A DNA stretch of 64,000 bases from Mycobacterium sp. MBM (lineage in GTDB: Bacteria > Actinomycetota > Actinomycetes > Mycobacteriales > Mycobacteriaceae): assembly GCA_021648845.1 (NCBI GenBank), contig JAKJHY010000020.1, positions 1 to 64,000 on the forward strand, read 5' to 3'. The position numbers and the translations under genes were made by a program. Below, piece by piece: positions 35,382 through 43,673 of the stretch; position 1 is the stretch's first letter, and each line of letters starts with the position of its first letter. The notes below the pieces were generated by a model. That model had not been told where the DNA came from, did not search any database, and saw only the letters and a program-made list of their open reading frames with translations.

Positions 35382-36716
35382 ATGAGCGAACTTGCCGCGC
35401 GCGTCCGTGAGCTGCTGCCCGCGGTGCGGACCGATCTCGAAGACCTGGTGCGCATCGAATCGGTGTGGGCCGACCCGGCGCGCCGGCCCGAGGTGCACCG
35501 CAGCGCCGAGCTGACGGCGAAGCTGTTCTCCCAGGCCGGTTTCGGTGACGTGCGCATCGTCGAAGAGGGCGGTGCGCCCGCGGTGATCGCCCGCCATCCC
35601 GCCCCCGAGGGCGCCCCGACGGTGCTGCTCTACGCCCACCACGATGTGCAGCCGGAGGGTGATCGCACGCAATGGCACTCGCCGCCGTTCGAGCCGACCG
35701 AGCGCGACGGCCGGTTGTACGGCCGCGGCACCGCCGACGACAAGGCCGGCATCGCAACACATCTCGCTGCCATCCGGGCCTTCGACGGGAATCTCCCGGT
35801 CGGGGTCACGGTGTTCGTCGAAGGCGAGGAGGAGTCGGGTTCGCCGTCTCTGCCGGCCCTGCTGGCCGCCCATCGCGAGCTGCTGGCCGCCGATGTGATC
35901 GTGATTGCGGACTCGGACAACTGGGCTGTCGACATCCCTGCGCTGACGGTGTCGCTGCGCGGGCTGGCCGATTGCGTGGTCGAGGTGGCCACCCTCGACC
36001 ACGGCCTGCACTCCGGGCTGTGGGGTGGTGTGGTTCCCGACGCGTTGAGCGCACTGATCCGCACGTTGGCCAGCCTGCACGACGACGACGGCAACGTGGC
36101 CGTCGCGGGCCTGCATCAGGCGAACGCCGCCGAGGTGGAGTTCAGTGACGCGCGGGTGCGGGCCGACTCCGGTCTGCTCGACGGCGTGGCGCAGATCGGC
36201 TCCGGCCCGGTGGTGCAGCGGATGTGGGCGCGCCCGGCCGTCACCGTCATCGGGATCGACACCACCCCGATCGCCAAGGCGTCGAACACGCTGGTCCCCA
36301 GTGCTCGGGCGAAGGTGAGCATGCGGGTGGCGCCCGGCGGTGATGCCCGCGAGCATCTGGCGGCGTTGACGCGGCACCTGCAGGCGCACGCGCCGTGGGG
36401 CGCACGCGTCACCGTCACCCCCGGCGATGTCGGCCAGCCGTATGCCATCGACGCCTCCGGGCCGGTGTATGACGCTGCGCGGCAGGCCTTTCAGGACGCG
36501 TGGGGGCGAGCGCCCATCGATATGGGGATGGGTGGCTCGATTCCGTTCATCGCCGAATTCGCCGCGGCATTCCCGGACGCCGCGATCCTCGTCACCGGCG
36601 TGGAGGACCCGGGCACCCAGGCGCACAGCATCAACGAGAGCCTGCACCTGGGTGTGCTGGAGCGTGCGGCGACGTCGGAGGCCCTGTTCCTGGAGGCGCT
36701 GGGCTCACACCGATAG
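35382..36716 (+). CDS. M20-family zinc peptidase/dipeptidase (Rv2522c-like)
   Basis: A 444-residue M20 metallopeptidase. Metal-site motifs are YAHHDVQPEG (His), GRGTADDKAG (bridging Asp), EGEEESGSPS (catalytic Glu pair) and a later Asp/His in ADSDNW and ESLHLG-type segments. The family hydrolyses dipeptides or N-acyl amino acids in the cytoplasm. No signal peptide is present. In M. tuberculosis the homologue sits in the same place between acpS and bcp. The end overlaps the convergent bcp gene by 12 bases. Confidence 0.9.
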   Translation: MSELAARVRELLPAVRTDLEDLVRIESVWADPARRPEVHRSAELTAKLFSQAGFGDVRIVEEGGAPAVIARHPAPEGAPTVLLYAHHDVQPEGDRTQWHSPPFEPTERDGRLYGRGTADDKAGIATHLAAIRAFDGNLPVGVTVFVEGEEESGSPSLPALLAAHRELLAADVIVIADSDNWAVDIPALTVSLRGLADCVVEVATLDHGLHSGLWGGVVPDALSALIRTLASLHDDDGNVAVAGLHQANAAEVEFSDARVRADSGLLDGVAQIGSGPVVQRMWARPAVTVIGIDTTPIAKASNTLVPSARAKVSMRVAPGGDAREHLAALTRHLQAHAPWGARVTVTPGDVGQPYAIDASGPVYDAARQAFQDAWGRAPIDMGMGGSIPFIAEFAAAFPDAAILVTGVEDPGTQAHSINESLHLGVLERAATSEALFLEALGSHR

Positions 36717-37178
36717 GTCGCGGCGCAGCTTGGCCACGTGGCCGGTGGCCTTCACGTTGTACTGGGCGACCTCGATGACGCCCTTCTCGTCGACCAGGAA
36801 GGTCGACCGGATGACGCCCTGCACGGTCTTGCCGTACATGGATTTCTCGCCGAAGGCGCCCCAAGCCGTCAGCACCTTCTTGTCCGGGTCGGACAGCAGC
36901 GGGAAGGTCAGTCCTTCGGCGTCGCGGAACTTGGCCAGCTTCTCGGGCTTGTCCGGGGAGATGCCGATGACGTCGAGTCCGGCTTCGTTGAGTTCGGTGA
37001 GGCTGTCCCGGAAATCGCAGGCCTGCTTCGTGCAGCCTGGCGTCGATGCCGCGGGGTAGAAGTAGACGATCACCTTGCGGCCTTTGAAGTCGGACAGCTT
37101 GACGGTGTTGCCGTCGGCGTCGGGGAGGCTGAAGGTGGGTGCCTTGTCTCCGACTGCCAGCCGCGGGGTCTGTGCCAT
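36705..37178 (-). CDS. bcp: Bcp-type thiol peroxidase (peroxiredoxin)
   Basis: A 157-residue peroxiredoxin of the PrxQ/Bcp class, which reduces hydrogen and organic peroxides with thioredoxin. The peroxidatic Cys lies in STPGCTKQACDF; the second Cys five residues later is the usual atypical 2-Cys resolving partner. The thioredoxin-fold order (DKAPTFSLPD, KVIVYFYP, LDVIGISPD) is complete. It is convergent with the peptidase gene, as at the M. tuberculosis Rv2521/Rv2522c locus. Confidence 0.95.
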   Translation of the reverse strand: MAQTPRLAVGDKAPTFSLPDADGNTVKLSDFKGRKVIVYFYPAASTPGCTKQACDFRDSLTELNEAGLDVIGISPDKPEKLAKFRDAEGLTFPLLSDPDKKVLTAWGAFGEKSMYGKTVQGVIRSTFLVDEKGVIEVAQYNVKATGHVAKLRRDLSV

Positions 37179-37272
37179 GCGTCGATACGCCTTTCTTTCT
37201 CGACCGGGGCAGCGTGGTCGGCTCCGGCTGCTCTAGGGTAATTCGGTAGGCCGACGACATGGAGGACACACA

Positions 37273-37500
37273 GTGGCTGATCGGGATCCCGAGGCGATCA
37301 AGAAGGACATCGACCAGGCTCGTGATCAACTGGCCGCGACGGTGGACAGCCTTGCCGTGCGGGCGAATCCTCAGCGACTGGCCGACGACGCCAAGGCGAA
37401 GGTCGTGGCGTTCGTGACGAAGCCCCCGGTTCTGGTGTCATTGGCCGGGGTGGGGACCGTGGTCGTGGTGTTGGTGATCCGGCGGATCAAGCGCCGCTGA
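37273..37500 (+). CDS. DUF3618-type small membrane protein
   Basis: A 75-residue protein with an N-terminal amphipathic, charged helix (DPEAIKKDIDQARDQLAATV), typical of DUF3618, one transmembrane helix (about 50-69) and a basic end (RRIKRR). It corresponds in place and size to Rv2520c next to bcp. The role is unknown; relatives are small membrane-anchored proteins. The GTG start follows GGAGGA. Divergent from bcp. Confidence 0.8.
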   Translation: MADRDPEAIKKDIDQARDQLAATVDSLAVRANPQRLADDAKAKVVAFVTKPPVLVSLAGVGTVVVVLVIRRIKRR

Positions 37501-37989
37501 CGCTGTCACAGCGGCGCCGACGGGGTCGCAGCCATCCGGTCAACGAGAAGGTGGGCGGGTTGGCGGTGCGGCCCAGTCGGCTGCAGCTGAAGACCGCGGT
37601 GGCGCCGTCGATCGGGACCACGCCGTCGGGCATGGCGGCCGATGATCTCGGTGCGCTCTCGGTTGGCATCAGCAAAGTCCTCGTTTCGTCCCCGACGGTG
37701 CGCCGCGGCCCGGGCGGTGCGGGTTGCAGCTAACTGAGCGTAGCACGGGAGCGGCAACCGGCGTTCAACTAAATTTCGGGTCCCTACCTGGTGGTTCTTG
37801 CTCACCAGTTACGTTTTCTGGCCTTCTTGGGTACGCAATCCTTCGTTTCGAGCGACGTGCGGCGCGTCCGTCGACCTCGCCGTGACCGGCCGGCCCACTT
37901 ATTGACGACCCCGTCGGCCGCAACCGTAGCAGCGGCGGAGCTGGGTCGGAACGGACTGCTGTGAACGTCGGGTAAAACGTGCTGCAGGG
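37501..37989. other. 489-base spacer without a convincing gene
   Basis: Short frames occur on both strands, but none has a ribosome site, GC-biased third positions or a recognisable product. On the minus strand the end at about 37802 reads a basic tail (KKARKRNW) without a start codon in range. No strong hairpin was seen. Confidence 0.4.
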
Positions 37990-38436
37990 TCAGGCCGGTC
38001 CGATCACCGGTTGGTACCAGTACTCGCCCGTACCGGTCAGGACGGCGCCGACGAGCTCGTCGGTCACCAGCATCGCGGAACGGTGCGGGTCCACCGGTTC
38101 GGGATTGAGGGTCCGCGGAGCCCGCTCGATCTTGCTGTAGAGGGGAACGCTGGTATCGGGATTCGGGGCGCAATCCGTGCGGTACTGGTCTTTGCCGATA
38201 AGGAGATCGGCGATCGCCGATGCGGCATTCTTGAGTGGCTCGGCCTTTCCGCTGACACACGGCGCGAAAATCTGCGACGCCGCGGGCGACGGACCGAGGT
38301 CGGCGGGCGGCGCGACAAGGTGTATCGGCGACTGGGCGATCGTCTCGATCTGGATCCCGCAACCGCTGAACAGCATTGTGCCTATTAGGAGGCAGGCTGG
38401 GGTCCACGGGTATCGGGCAGTGCGGCTGCGCGCCAT
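37990..38436 (-). CDS. Predicted lipoprotein, DUF3558-like
   Basis: A 148-residue protein whose signal peptide ends in LFSGC (Cys26 as lipidation site). The mature part contains IFAPCVSGKAEPL, DQYRTDCAPNP and a hydrophobic end, a pattern like the mycobacterial DUF3558 lipoproteins. Two further cysteines may form a disulfide. The ATG was chosen because of GGAGGA just upstream. Its base composition is a little less GC-rich than its neighbours and it lies beside repeats and a tRNA, so it may be an accessory gene. Function unknown. Confidence 0.65.
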   Translation of the reverse strand: MARSRTARYPWTPACLLIGTMLFSGCGIQIETIAQSPIHLVAPPADLGPSPAASQIFAPCVSGKAEPLKNAASAIADLLIGKDQYRTDCAPNPDTSVPLYSKIERAPRTLNPEPVDPHRSAMLVTDELVGAVLTGTGEYWYQPVIGPA

Positions 38437-38786
38437 CGCAGGTCCTCCCACTTTGGCACCCTCCCCGCGGAGCGCGTGTCCTGATTCCAATGAGCTCACT
38501 GGGCTGCAATTCGCTATCGGAAAACGTGGGCTAATAATTTACGGTATGGACAATTTTATCTGGCGGTAAGCAATTTGCTGTATGAATTGTGATCATCGCA
38601 CGGCGCGGCGCGCAATGGATACTTTTTGCACCACCTATATTGGTTTGCCCATTCGGTGGAGTCGTCCTGGTGTCGCCCGCGCCGGCTTCGGGCACCGGCA
38701 CCGGCCGGTGCGCTTTTGTCCGGTGGTCGACGAGGTTCGAGAGTTTGGCTGCGGGCCCGAGTGGCCCCAGCGAGCGTGCCGATCGC

Positions 38787-38914
38787 GACGGTGTCGATCG
38801 ACGACGGTGCCGTTCAACGACGGTGCCGTTCAACGACGGCGCCGTTCACCGACGGCGCCGTTCACCGACGGCGCCGTTCACCGACGGCGCCATTCAACGA
38901 CGGCGCAATTCAAC
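38787..38914. repeat. Eight tandem copies of a 16-bp unit
   Basis: The unit GACGGYGCCGTTCAMC is repeated end to end. Seven close copies run from 38803 to 38914, preceded by a degenerate first copy (13 of 16) at 38787. Three central copies are identical. Because 16 is not a multiple of 3, the array cannot encode a simple peptide repeat. It lies between a lipoprotein gene and the terminator of tRNA-Lys. Copy number probably varies between strains. Confidence 0.85.
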
Positions 38915-38917
38915 GAC

Positions 38918-38938
38918 AAAAACCCTGCCGGAGCAGGG
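38918..38938 (-). terminator. Rho-independent terminator of tRNA-Lys
   Basis: On the minus strand the order is CCCTGC-TCCG-GCAGGG followed by TTTTT, a 6-bp GC stem, tetraloop and T-run. It sits 12 bases past the 3' end of the tRNA gene. It is one of the few classical terminators in this GC-rich window. Confidence 0.8.
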
Positions 38939-38950
38939 CCTTTGCGGTGG

Positions 38951-39023
<73 letters not shown>

Positions 39024-39183
39024 GCGTTGGAGACAATAACAGCACCAACGCTGCGGGGTGAAATCCGCATGACGATGACGGTGTCGAGCGCTCCGTGGAC
39101 GGCCGGTTGTCGGAGGTTCCCTTAGACTATTGCCAAGTAGCCGCGACTCTGCGGATCCTGTGGAACAAAGTGGAGCAGAACAG

Positions 39184-40404
39184 ATGGTGCAGGTCTCGCC
39201 GGTGGGCAGCGCGCGTCGCCGCAAGACATGGTCGGCGGTGATGGCGCTCGCGCTGACCGCCGTGTTCGCCGCTTCCGCGTGCAGCAGCAATCAGGCTCCC
39301 GAACAGCCCAAAACCATCGCCGACAAGGGCACGCCCTACGGCGATCTGTTGATGCCCAAGCTCACCGCATCGGTCACCAACGGCGCGGTGGGTGTCACCG
39401 TCGACGAACCGGTGGTGGTCACCACCGCGGCAGGCGTTCTCGGGCCGGTCAGCCTCACCGACGAGTCGGGTGCTCCGGTCCCCGGCGAGTTCAGCGCCGA
39501 CGGCCTCGCCTGGTCGAGCACCGAACCGCTGGAGTACAACTCGAGCTACACCCTCAACGCCCGATCCTCGGGCCTCGGCGGCGAGGCCGTCACCCACGCG
39601 ACCTTCGAGACGCATTCGCCGGAAAACCTGACCATGCCCTACGTCCTTCCCAACGAGGGTGAGGTCGTCGGCGTCGGTCAGCCCATCGCGGTCCGTTTCG
39701 ACGAGAACATCGCTAACCGCGCCGCCGCCGAGCAGGCCATCAAGGTCACCACCACCCCCAAGGTCGACGGGGCCTTCTACTGGCTCAACAATCGCGAGGT
39801 CCGTTGGCGCCCCGCCGAATACTGGAAGCCCGGAACCAAGGTCGACGTCGAGGTCAACACCTACGGCGTGGAGGTCGGCGACGGGCTGTTCGGACAGGAC
39901 AACGTCAGCACCAGCTTCACGATCGGCGACCAGGTGATCGCGGTCGCCGATGACGCCACCAAGACGCTGACCGTCCGCCGCAACGGCGAGGTGGTCAAGA
40001 CGATGCCGATCTCGATGGGCAAGGACAGCTCACCCACCAACAACGGGGTGTACATCATCGGTGACCGGTATGCCGAGCTGGTGATGGACTCGTCGACCTA
40101 CGGCGTTCCGGTCAACTCTCCCAACGGGTATCGCACCGAGGTGGACTACGCGACCCAGATGTCCTACAGCGGCATCTACGTGCACGGCGCGCCGTGGTCG
40201 GTCGGAAGCCAGGGCTACAGCAACGTCAGCCACGGATGCCTCAACGTGAGCACCTCCAACGCCCAATGGTTCTACGAGAACACCAAGCGCGGCGATATCG
40301 TGGAGGTCGTCGGCACCGTCGGATCGCAGCTGCCCGGCACCGACGGACTCGGCGACTGGAACATCCCGTGGTCGCAGTGGAAAGCCGGTAACGCCAGCGC
40401 CTGA
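39184..40404 (+). CDS. ldtB: L,D-transpeptidase, LdtMt2-type lipoprotein
   Basis: A 406-residue enzyme (408 in M. tuberculosis LdtMt2) that makes 3-3 crosslinks in peptidoglycan. It has a signal peptide with lipobox SAC (Cys33), two Ig-like domains (about 50-145 and 150-250) and a YkuD catalytic domain (about 255-380) with HGAPWS and SHGCLNVS, where Cys352 is the nucleophile. The ATG with GGAGCAG upstream was preferred over a TTG 18 codons earlier. The enzyme is the main target of carbapenem action on mycobacterial crosslinking. Divergent from tRNA-Lys. Confidence 0.95.
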   Translation: MVQVSPVGSARRRKTWSAVMALALTAVFAASACSSNQAPEQPKTIADKGTPYGDLLMPKLTASVTNGAVGVTVDEPVVVTTAAGVLGPVSLTDESGAPVPGEFSADGLAWSSTEPLEYNSSYTLNARSSGLGGEAVTHATFETHSPENLTMPYVLPNEGEVVGVGQPIAVRFDENIANRAAAEQAIKVTTTPKVDGAFYWLNNREVRWRPAEYWKPGTKVDVEVNTYGVEVGDGLFGQDNVSTSFTIGDQVIAVADDATKTLTVRRNGEVVKTMPISMGKDSSPTNNGVYIIGDRYAELVMDSSTYGVPVNSPNGYRTEVDYATQMSYSGIYVHGAPWSVGSQGYSNVSHGCLNVSTSNAQWFYENTKRGDIVEVVGTVGSQLPGTDGLGDWNIPWSQWKAGNASA

Positions 40405-40414
40405 GCGGTTGCGC

Positions 40415-40894
40415 TCAGGCGACGCAGCGCTCCAGGGCGGCAAGCGATTCCGCAATGTAGGTGTCCGGAAACGGCGGCATGCCGCCGACCTGTTCGCGGA
40501 AGCTCGCCGGGGTGTCGGTCCAGTCGTAGGTGATCGTCACATCCGTGCCGTCGCCGTTGGGGGCCAGGTCGTAGCGCCACCACCACCCGCCGGGATCATG
40601 GTTGCCGGCCTCGTCGAGCTGCCCCGGCAGCCAGGCGATGATGCGGTCGCGTTCGAACTCGGTGACCAGGTTGTGCATCACGTAATGCCCACCGGCGAAC
40701 TCCAGGAACATGTTGATCACGAAGATCTGGCCGGCCGCGGTGATGGGTTCAGGGTCGACGGCCTCGCGCACCCAGTCGCCTGGCTCGGTGTGTTGATGGC
40801 GCGCCGGGTCGGCCAGCACCGCGAACACCGCAGTCGGGGTGGCCGGGATGGTGCGGGTGACCACATAGCGCTCCCGGTCGGTGTCGGTGTTCAT
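40415..40894 (-). CDS. SRPBCC-superfamily protein
   Basis: A 159-residue START/Bet v1-like protein. The start RTIPATPTAVFAVLADPARH is the typical first strand and helix of SRPBCC domains, and the end is a long helix (ESLAALERCV). WWWRYDLAPNGDGTDVTITYDW is the central sheet. The fold binds hydrophobic ligands, but the ligand is unknown. It overlaps the upstream DUF899 gene by ATGA, so the two are co-translated. Confidence 0.8.
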   Translation of the reverse strand: MNTDTDRERYVVTRTIPATPTAVFAVLADPARHQHTEPGDWVREAVDPEPITAAGQIFVINMFLEFAGGHYVMHNLVTEFERDRIIAWLPGQLDEAGNHDPGGWWWRYDLAPNGDGTDVTITYDWTDTPASFREQVGGMPPFPDTYIAESLAALERCVA

Positions 40895-41580
40895 GCGTGG
40901 GCTCCTTCGCCGTAGGCGCGGGCGACATCGGGTGAGTCGAGCCACTTCGAGTAGGTCGGCGACTGGGGCCAGCCGTCGGGGGAGTCCTGCCACACCTCCT
41001 GGCGGCCGAACGGCAGGAGGTCGATCAGCGCGAACGAATGGCTGAGTTGTTCGGTGCCCCGCCCGTTGGTGTGCCAGGTGCGGTACACGGTGTCGCCGTC
41101 GCGGAAGAAGACGTTCACCGCGAATCCCTCGCCCGGCCCGGCATCGACATCGGCGCCGAAGGAACTCTGCGATGACGAATACCAGTCCATTTTGTTGCCC
41201 ACCTTGCGCTTGTAGGCCAGCGCTTCGTCGATGGGACCGTTGGTGACGACGACGAACCGGGCGTCGTAGTTGTCCAGGAAATCCAACCGGGTGAACTGCG
41301 AGGTGAAGCCGGTGCAGCCGCCGCACTGCCACTCGGCACCGTCGGTCCACATGTGGTGGTAGGTGATCAGCTGCGAGCGGCCGTCGAACACGTCGGCCAG
41401 CCGTACGGGCCCGTCGGCGTCGATCAGGGTGTACTCGGGCAATTGGACCATGGGTAGCCGGCGCCGTTGGGCGGCGATCGCGTCGAGCTCGCGGGTGGCG
41501 GCTTTTTCCCGACGGCGCAGATCTTGCAGGGCGGTCTTCCAGGTGGTGGCGTCCACCACGGGAGGTTTCGCGGTCGTCAC
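40891..41580 (-). CDS. DUF899 thioredoxin-like protein
   Basis: A 229-residue protein of the DUF899 family (thioredoxin-like fold). A typical N-terminal helix (REKAATRELDAIAAQRRRLP) is followed by FDGRSQLITYHHMW and a CGGC motif in EWQCGGCTGF, a likely redox pair. The later GRGTEQLSHSFALIDLLPFGRQEVWQD is the family end. The GTG start has AGGAGA upstream. Its partner is an SRPBCC protein. The physiological substrate is not known. Confidence 0.85.
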   Translation of the reverse strand: MTTAKPPVVDATTWKTALQDLRRREKAATRELDAIAAQRRRLPMVQLPEYTLIDADGPVRLADVFDGRSQLITYHHMWTDGAEWQCGGCTGFTSQFTRLDFLDNYDARFVVVTNGPIDEALAYKRKVGNKMDWYSSSQSSFGADVDAGPGEGFAVNVFFRDGDTVYRTWHTNGRGTEQLSHSFALIDLLPFGRQEVWQDSPDGWPQSPTYSKWLDSPDVARAYGEGAHA

Positions 41581-41597
41581 GGACAGTCTCCTTTCAC

Positions 41598-41612
41598 AGC
41601 GTGCGTGTCTGT
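41598..41612. repeat. Copy 2 of a 15-base repeated motif
   Basis: This is an exact copy of the AGCGTGCGTGTCTGT motif at 35217, here in the divergent spacer between the DUF899 gene and an SDR gene. It may belong to a dispersed intergenic element. Confidence 0.4.
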
Positions 41613-41714
41613 GTAGACCCACTGTGCGTTCTGAAGTCATCGGGCGCGGTACTGTCCGACGAACAAAGGGTGACCTAAGCCCGGATCGAACGAGGAAAGC
41701 GAGGCGTCCAGCCC

Positions 41715-42470
41715 ATGAGTGGTGAAGGTTCCGATATCGCAGGGTTGCGTGTGCTCATCGTCGGGGCATCCTCGGGTATCGGGCATGCGGTCGCGGTCCG
41801 CGCCGCCGAGCGCGGCGCCAAGGTGGCGGTGGCCGCGCGTCGAATGGACCTGCTGACCGCGCTGGCCGAACAGACGGGCGGCACGGCCTACGAACTGGAT
41901 GTCGAGGACCCGGTGGCCATCGGGCGAGTCGTGGCCGACGCCGCGCAGACCCTCGGTGGCTTCGACGCCGTCGTGTTCACCAGCACAGTGGCGCCGATGG
42001 CGCATATCGAGGACACCGACGTCGCCACCTGGATCCACGCCTTCAACGTCAACACCCTGGGCGCTCACAGTGTCCTGCGCGCCGCGCGGCCGCACCTGTC
42101 CGACACCGGGGTGGTGCTGATTGCGTCCAGCCACGATGTGGGCCGGCCGCGGGCCGGGGTCGCGGCCTACAACGCCAGCAAGGCGGCACTCAACGAGATT
42201 CTGCACTCCTGGCGCAGCGAGCACCCGGACCTGGCGATCGTGCGGGTCGGTATCGGCCCGACCGAGGACACCGAGATCCTGCGCGGCGCCGACCGGGAGC
42301 TGCTCTCGCTGCTGTTCAAGTCGTGGACCAAGCACGGCCAGCTCCCCGAGCAGATGTCGGCGCTCAACGACGTTGCCAACACCCTGGTTTCACTGGTCGG
42401 CACCGCCTACCTGAACCCCAGCGTGGTGCCCGAGGTGGTGCAGCTGGCACCGCGGGTGCGGCGGGGCTGA
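41715..42470 (+). CDS. Short-chain dehydrogenase/reductase
   Basis: A 251-residue SDR. The NAD(P)-binding VGASSGIGHAVA lies near residues 17-28, an Arg pair in VAARR suggests NADP, and the active site includes SSHD and YNASK. The family oxidises alcohols or reduces ketones of small or lipid substrates. The specific substrate cannot be told. The ATG follows GAGGAAAGCGAGG. It is divergent from the DUF899/SRPBCC pair and followed by a small zinc-ribbon-like gene. Confidence 0.85.
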   Translation: MSGEGSDIAGLRVLIVGASSGIGHAVAVRAAERGAKVAVAARRMDLLTALAEQTGGTAYELDVEDPVAIGRVVADAAQTLGGFDAVVFTSTVAPMAHIEDTDVATWIHAFNVNTLGAHSVLRAARPHLSDTGVVLIASSHDVGRPRAGVAAYNASKAALNEILHSWRSEHPDLAIVRVGIGPTEDTEILRGADRELLSLLFKSWTKHGQLPEQMSALNDVANTLVSLVGTAYLNPSVVPEVVQLAPRVRRG

Positions 42471-42583
42471 CGCTGCGGGGCTTTCGGGTCTACGCTGGCA
42501 GTGAGCCGGTTACCGGCTTTCGATTCGTCGAACCGTTGACCCGGCCGGGCCGAGGGACATCTCCCAATGGGCGGAGCCGGGTC

Positions 42584-42799
42584 ATGCAGCAATCCCAGCC
42601 GTGCGCTATATGCGGCGGACCGACGACCTACCTTCCGGGTGGCGCCGCGGCCCACGGCGTCTGGTACTACCCCGGCGTCGAAGACCGGGTGTGCAAGAAC
42701 ATCCACTGCGAGGGCGCCGACCCGGCGCATCAGTGGCACCTGCTCCCCGAAGATCCGGCGGTGGCCCCGGTCGGCTGGATCGAGCGGGAAATCCAGTAG
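42584..42799 (+). CDS. Small zinc-ribbon-like protein
   Basis: A 71-residue protein with a CAICGG motif near the N-terminus and CKNIHCEG in the middle. The two CxxC/CxxxxC-type pairs could bind zinc. The remainder is Trp/His-rich (HQWHLLPED, VGWIEREIQ). The ATG is close after the SDR gene (113-base gap) with GGAGCCGGG upstream. Followed by a 13-bp hairpin and tRNA-His. Function unknown. Confidence 0.6.
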   Translation: MQQSQPCAICGGPTTYLPGGAAAHGVWYYPGVEDRVCKNIHCEGADPAHQWHLLPEDPAVAPVGWIEREIQ

Positions 42800-42807
42800 A
42801 ACGTAAA

Positions 42808-42837
42808 TGGTGGGAGGGCCAAAAGGCCCTCCCACCT
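42808..42837. terminator. 13-bp perfect hairpin between convergent gene and tRNA-His
   Basis: A stem of 13 complementary pairs (core GGTGGGAGGGCC) encloses an AAAA loop. It starts 8 bases after the stop of the zinc-ribbon gene and ends 7 bases from the tRNA-His 3' end on the other strand. It has no T-run and probably works in both directions. Confidence 0.75.
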
Positions 42838-42844
42838 GCGTTGG

Positions 42845-42917
42845 GGTGGCTGACGGGACTCGAACCCGCGACAGCCAGGATCACAACCTGGTGCTCTACC
42901 AACTGAACTACAGCCAC
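42845..42917 (-). tRNA. tRNA-His (anticodon GTG)
   Basis: The minus-strand cloverleaf has acceptor GTGGCTG pairing with CAGCCAC, D-arm AGTTCAGTTGGTAGAGC, anticodon loop TTGTGAT and T-arm GGGTTCGAGTCCC. The discriminator is C, and the base at 42918 supplies the extra 5' G typical of tRNA-His. It lies between orn and the SDR gene, as in other mycobacteria. Confidence 0.95.
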
Positions 42918-42962
42918 CATTGCCGCCGCAGCGGCCTGACGATCTTAACCGTATCGGGGGCG

Positions 42963-43592
42963 TTAAGCCGAATCGGTTTCCTGCGGCGCGTTGCCCGACG
43001 CTCCAAGCTCGGCGGCGACGGCCGCGATCTCGCTGGTCGACGGTCCGGGGGCCGCCACGAAGGCGGTCTGCCGGTAGTACTTGAGCTCGTGGATCGACTC
43101 GTGGATATCGGCCAGGGCGCGGTGCGCGAGCCCCTTCTCCGGCTGGCCGAAGTAGATGCGCGGGTACCAGCGCCGGCACAGCTCCTTGATGGAGCTGACA
43201 TCGATCATCCGGTAATGCAGGAAGTCGTCGAGCGTGGGCATGTCGCGGGCGATGAAACCGCGGTCGGTGGCGATCGAATTGCCGCACAGGGGAGCGGTAT
43301 TCGCTGACTTGACGTGGCTGCGGATGTAGTCGAGCACCATCTTCTCCGCGGTGGCCAGGTCGATGTCGGAGGCCAGCACCTCCTTGTCCAGTCCGGACTT
43401 GGCGTGCATCTTGGCCACCACCTCGACCATGCCGGACAGGTCGTCGGGCTCGGCGTGGATCACCACGTCGATACCGTCACCGAGGACGTTGAGGTCGGCG
43501 TCGGTGACCAACGCCGCAATCTCGATGAGCTTGTCGGACTTCAGGTCGAGCCCGGTCATCTCACAGTCGATCCACACGAGTTCTTCACGCAC
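42963..43592 (-). CDS. orn: Oligoribonuclease
   Basis: A 209-residue DEDDh 3'-5' exonuclease that degrades RNA dinucleotides and pGpG. Motifs: WIDCEMTGLD (DxE), GNSIATDRGF (second Asp), and HRALADIHESI (His and last Asp). The GTG start (VREELVWIDCEM) was chosen; it is about 7 codons inside the longest frame and matches the family N-terminus. The C-terminal 25 residues are disordered. It faces tRNA-His on its 3' side and is divergent from the HerA-like ATPase. Confidence 0.95.
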   Translation of the reverse strand: MREELVWIDCEMTGLDLKSDKLIEIAALVTDADLNVLGDGIDVVIHAEPDDLSGMVEVVAKMHAKSGLDKEVLASDIDLATAEKMVLDYIRSHVKSANTAPLCGNSIATDRGFIARDMPTLDDFLHYRMIDVSSIKELCRRWYPRIYFGQPEKGLAHRALADIHESIHELKYYRQTAFVAAPGPSTSEIAAVAAELGASGNAPQETDSA

Positions 43593-43673
43593 GGAGATCC
43601 ACAGTATTCCCACCGGCGGCGATCAGCTGACCGTACCTGCCCGGTCGGGGGTACCTTCAGTAGTCTCTGGCCC

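Noticed and set aside
37506..37805. Short minus-strand frames between the DUF3618 gene and the lipoprotein
   Set aside because: No start with a ribosome site, no bias, no recognisable motif.
38787..38914. CRISPR array
   Set aside because: Units are 16 bp and directly adjacent with no unique spacers, so this is a tandem repeat.
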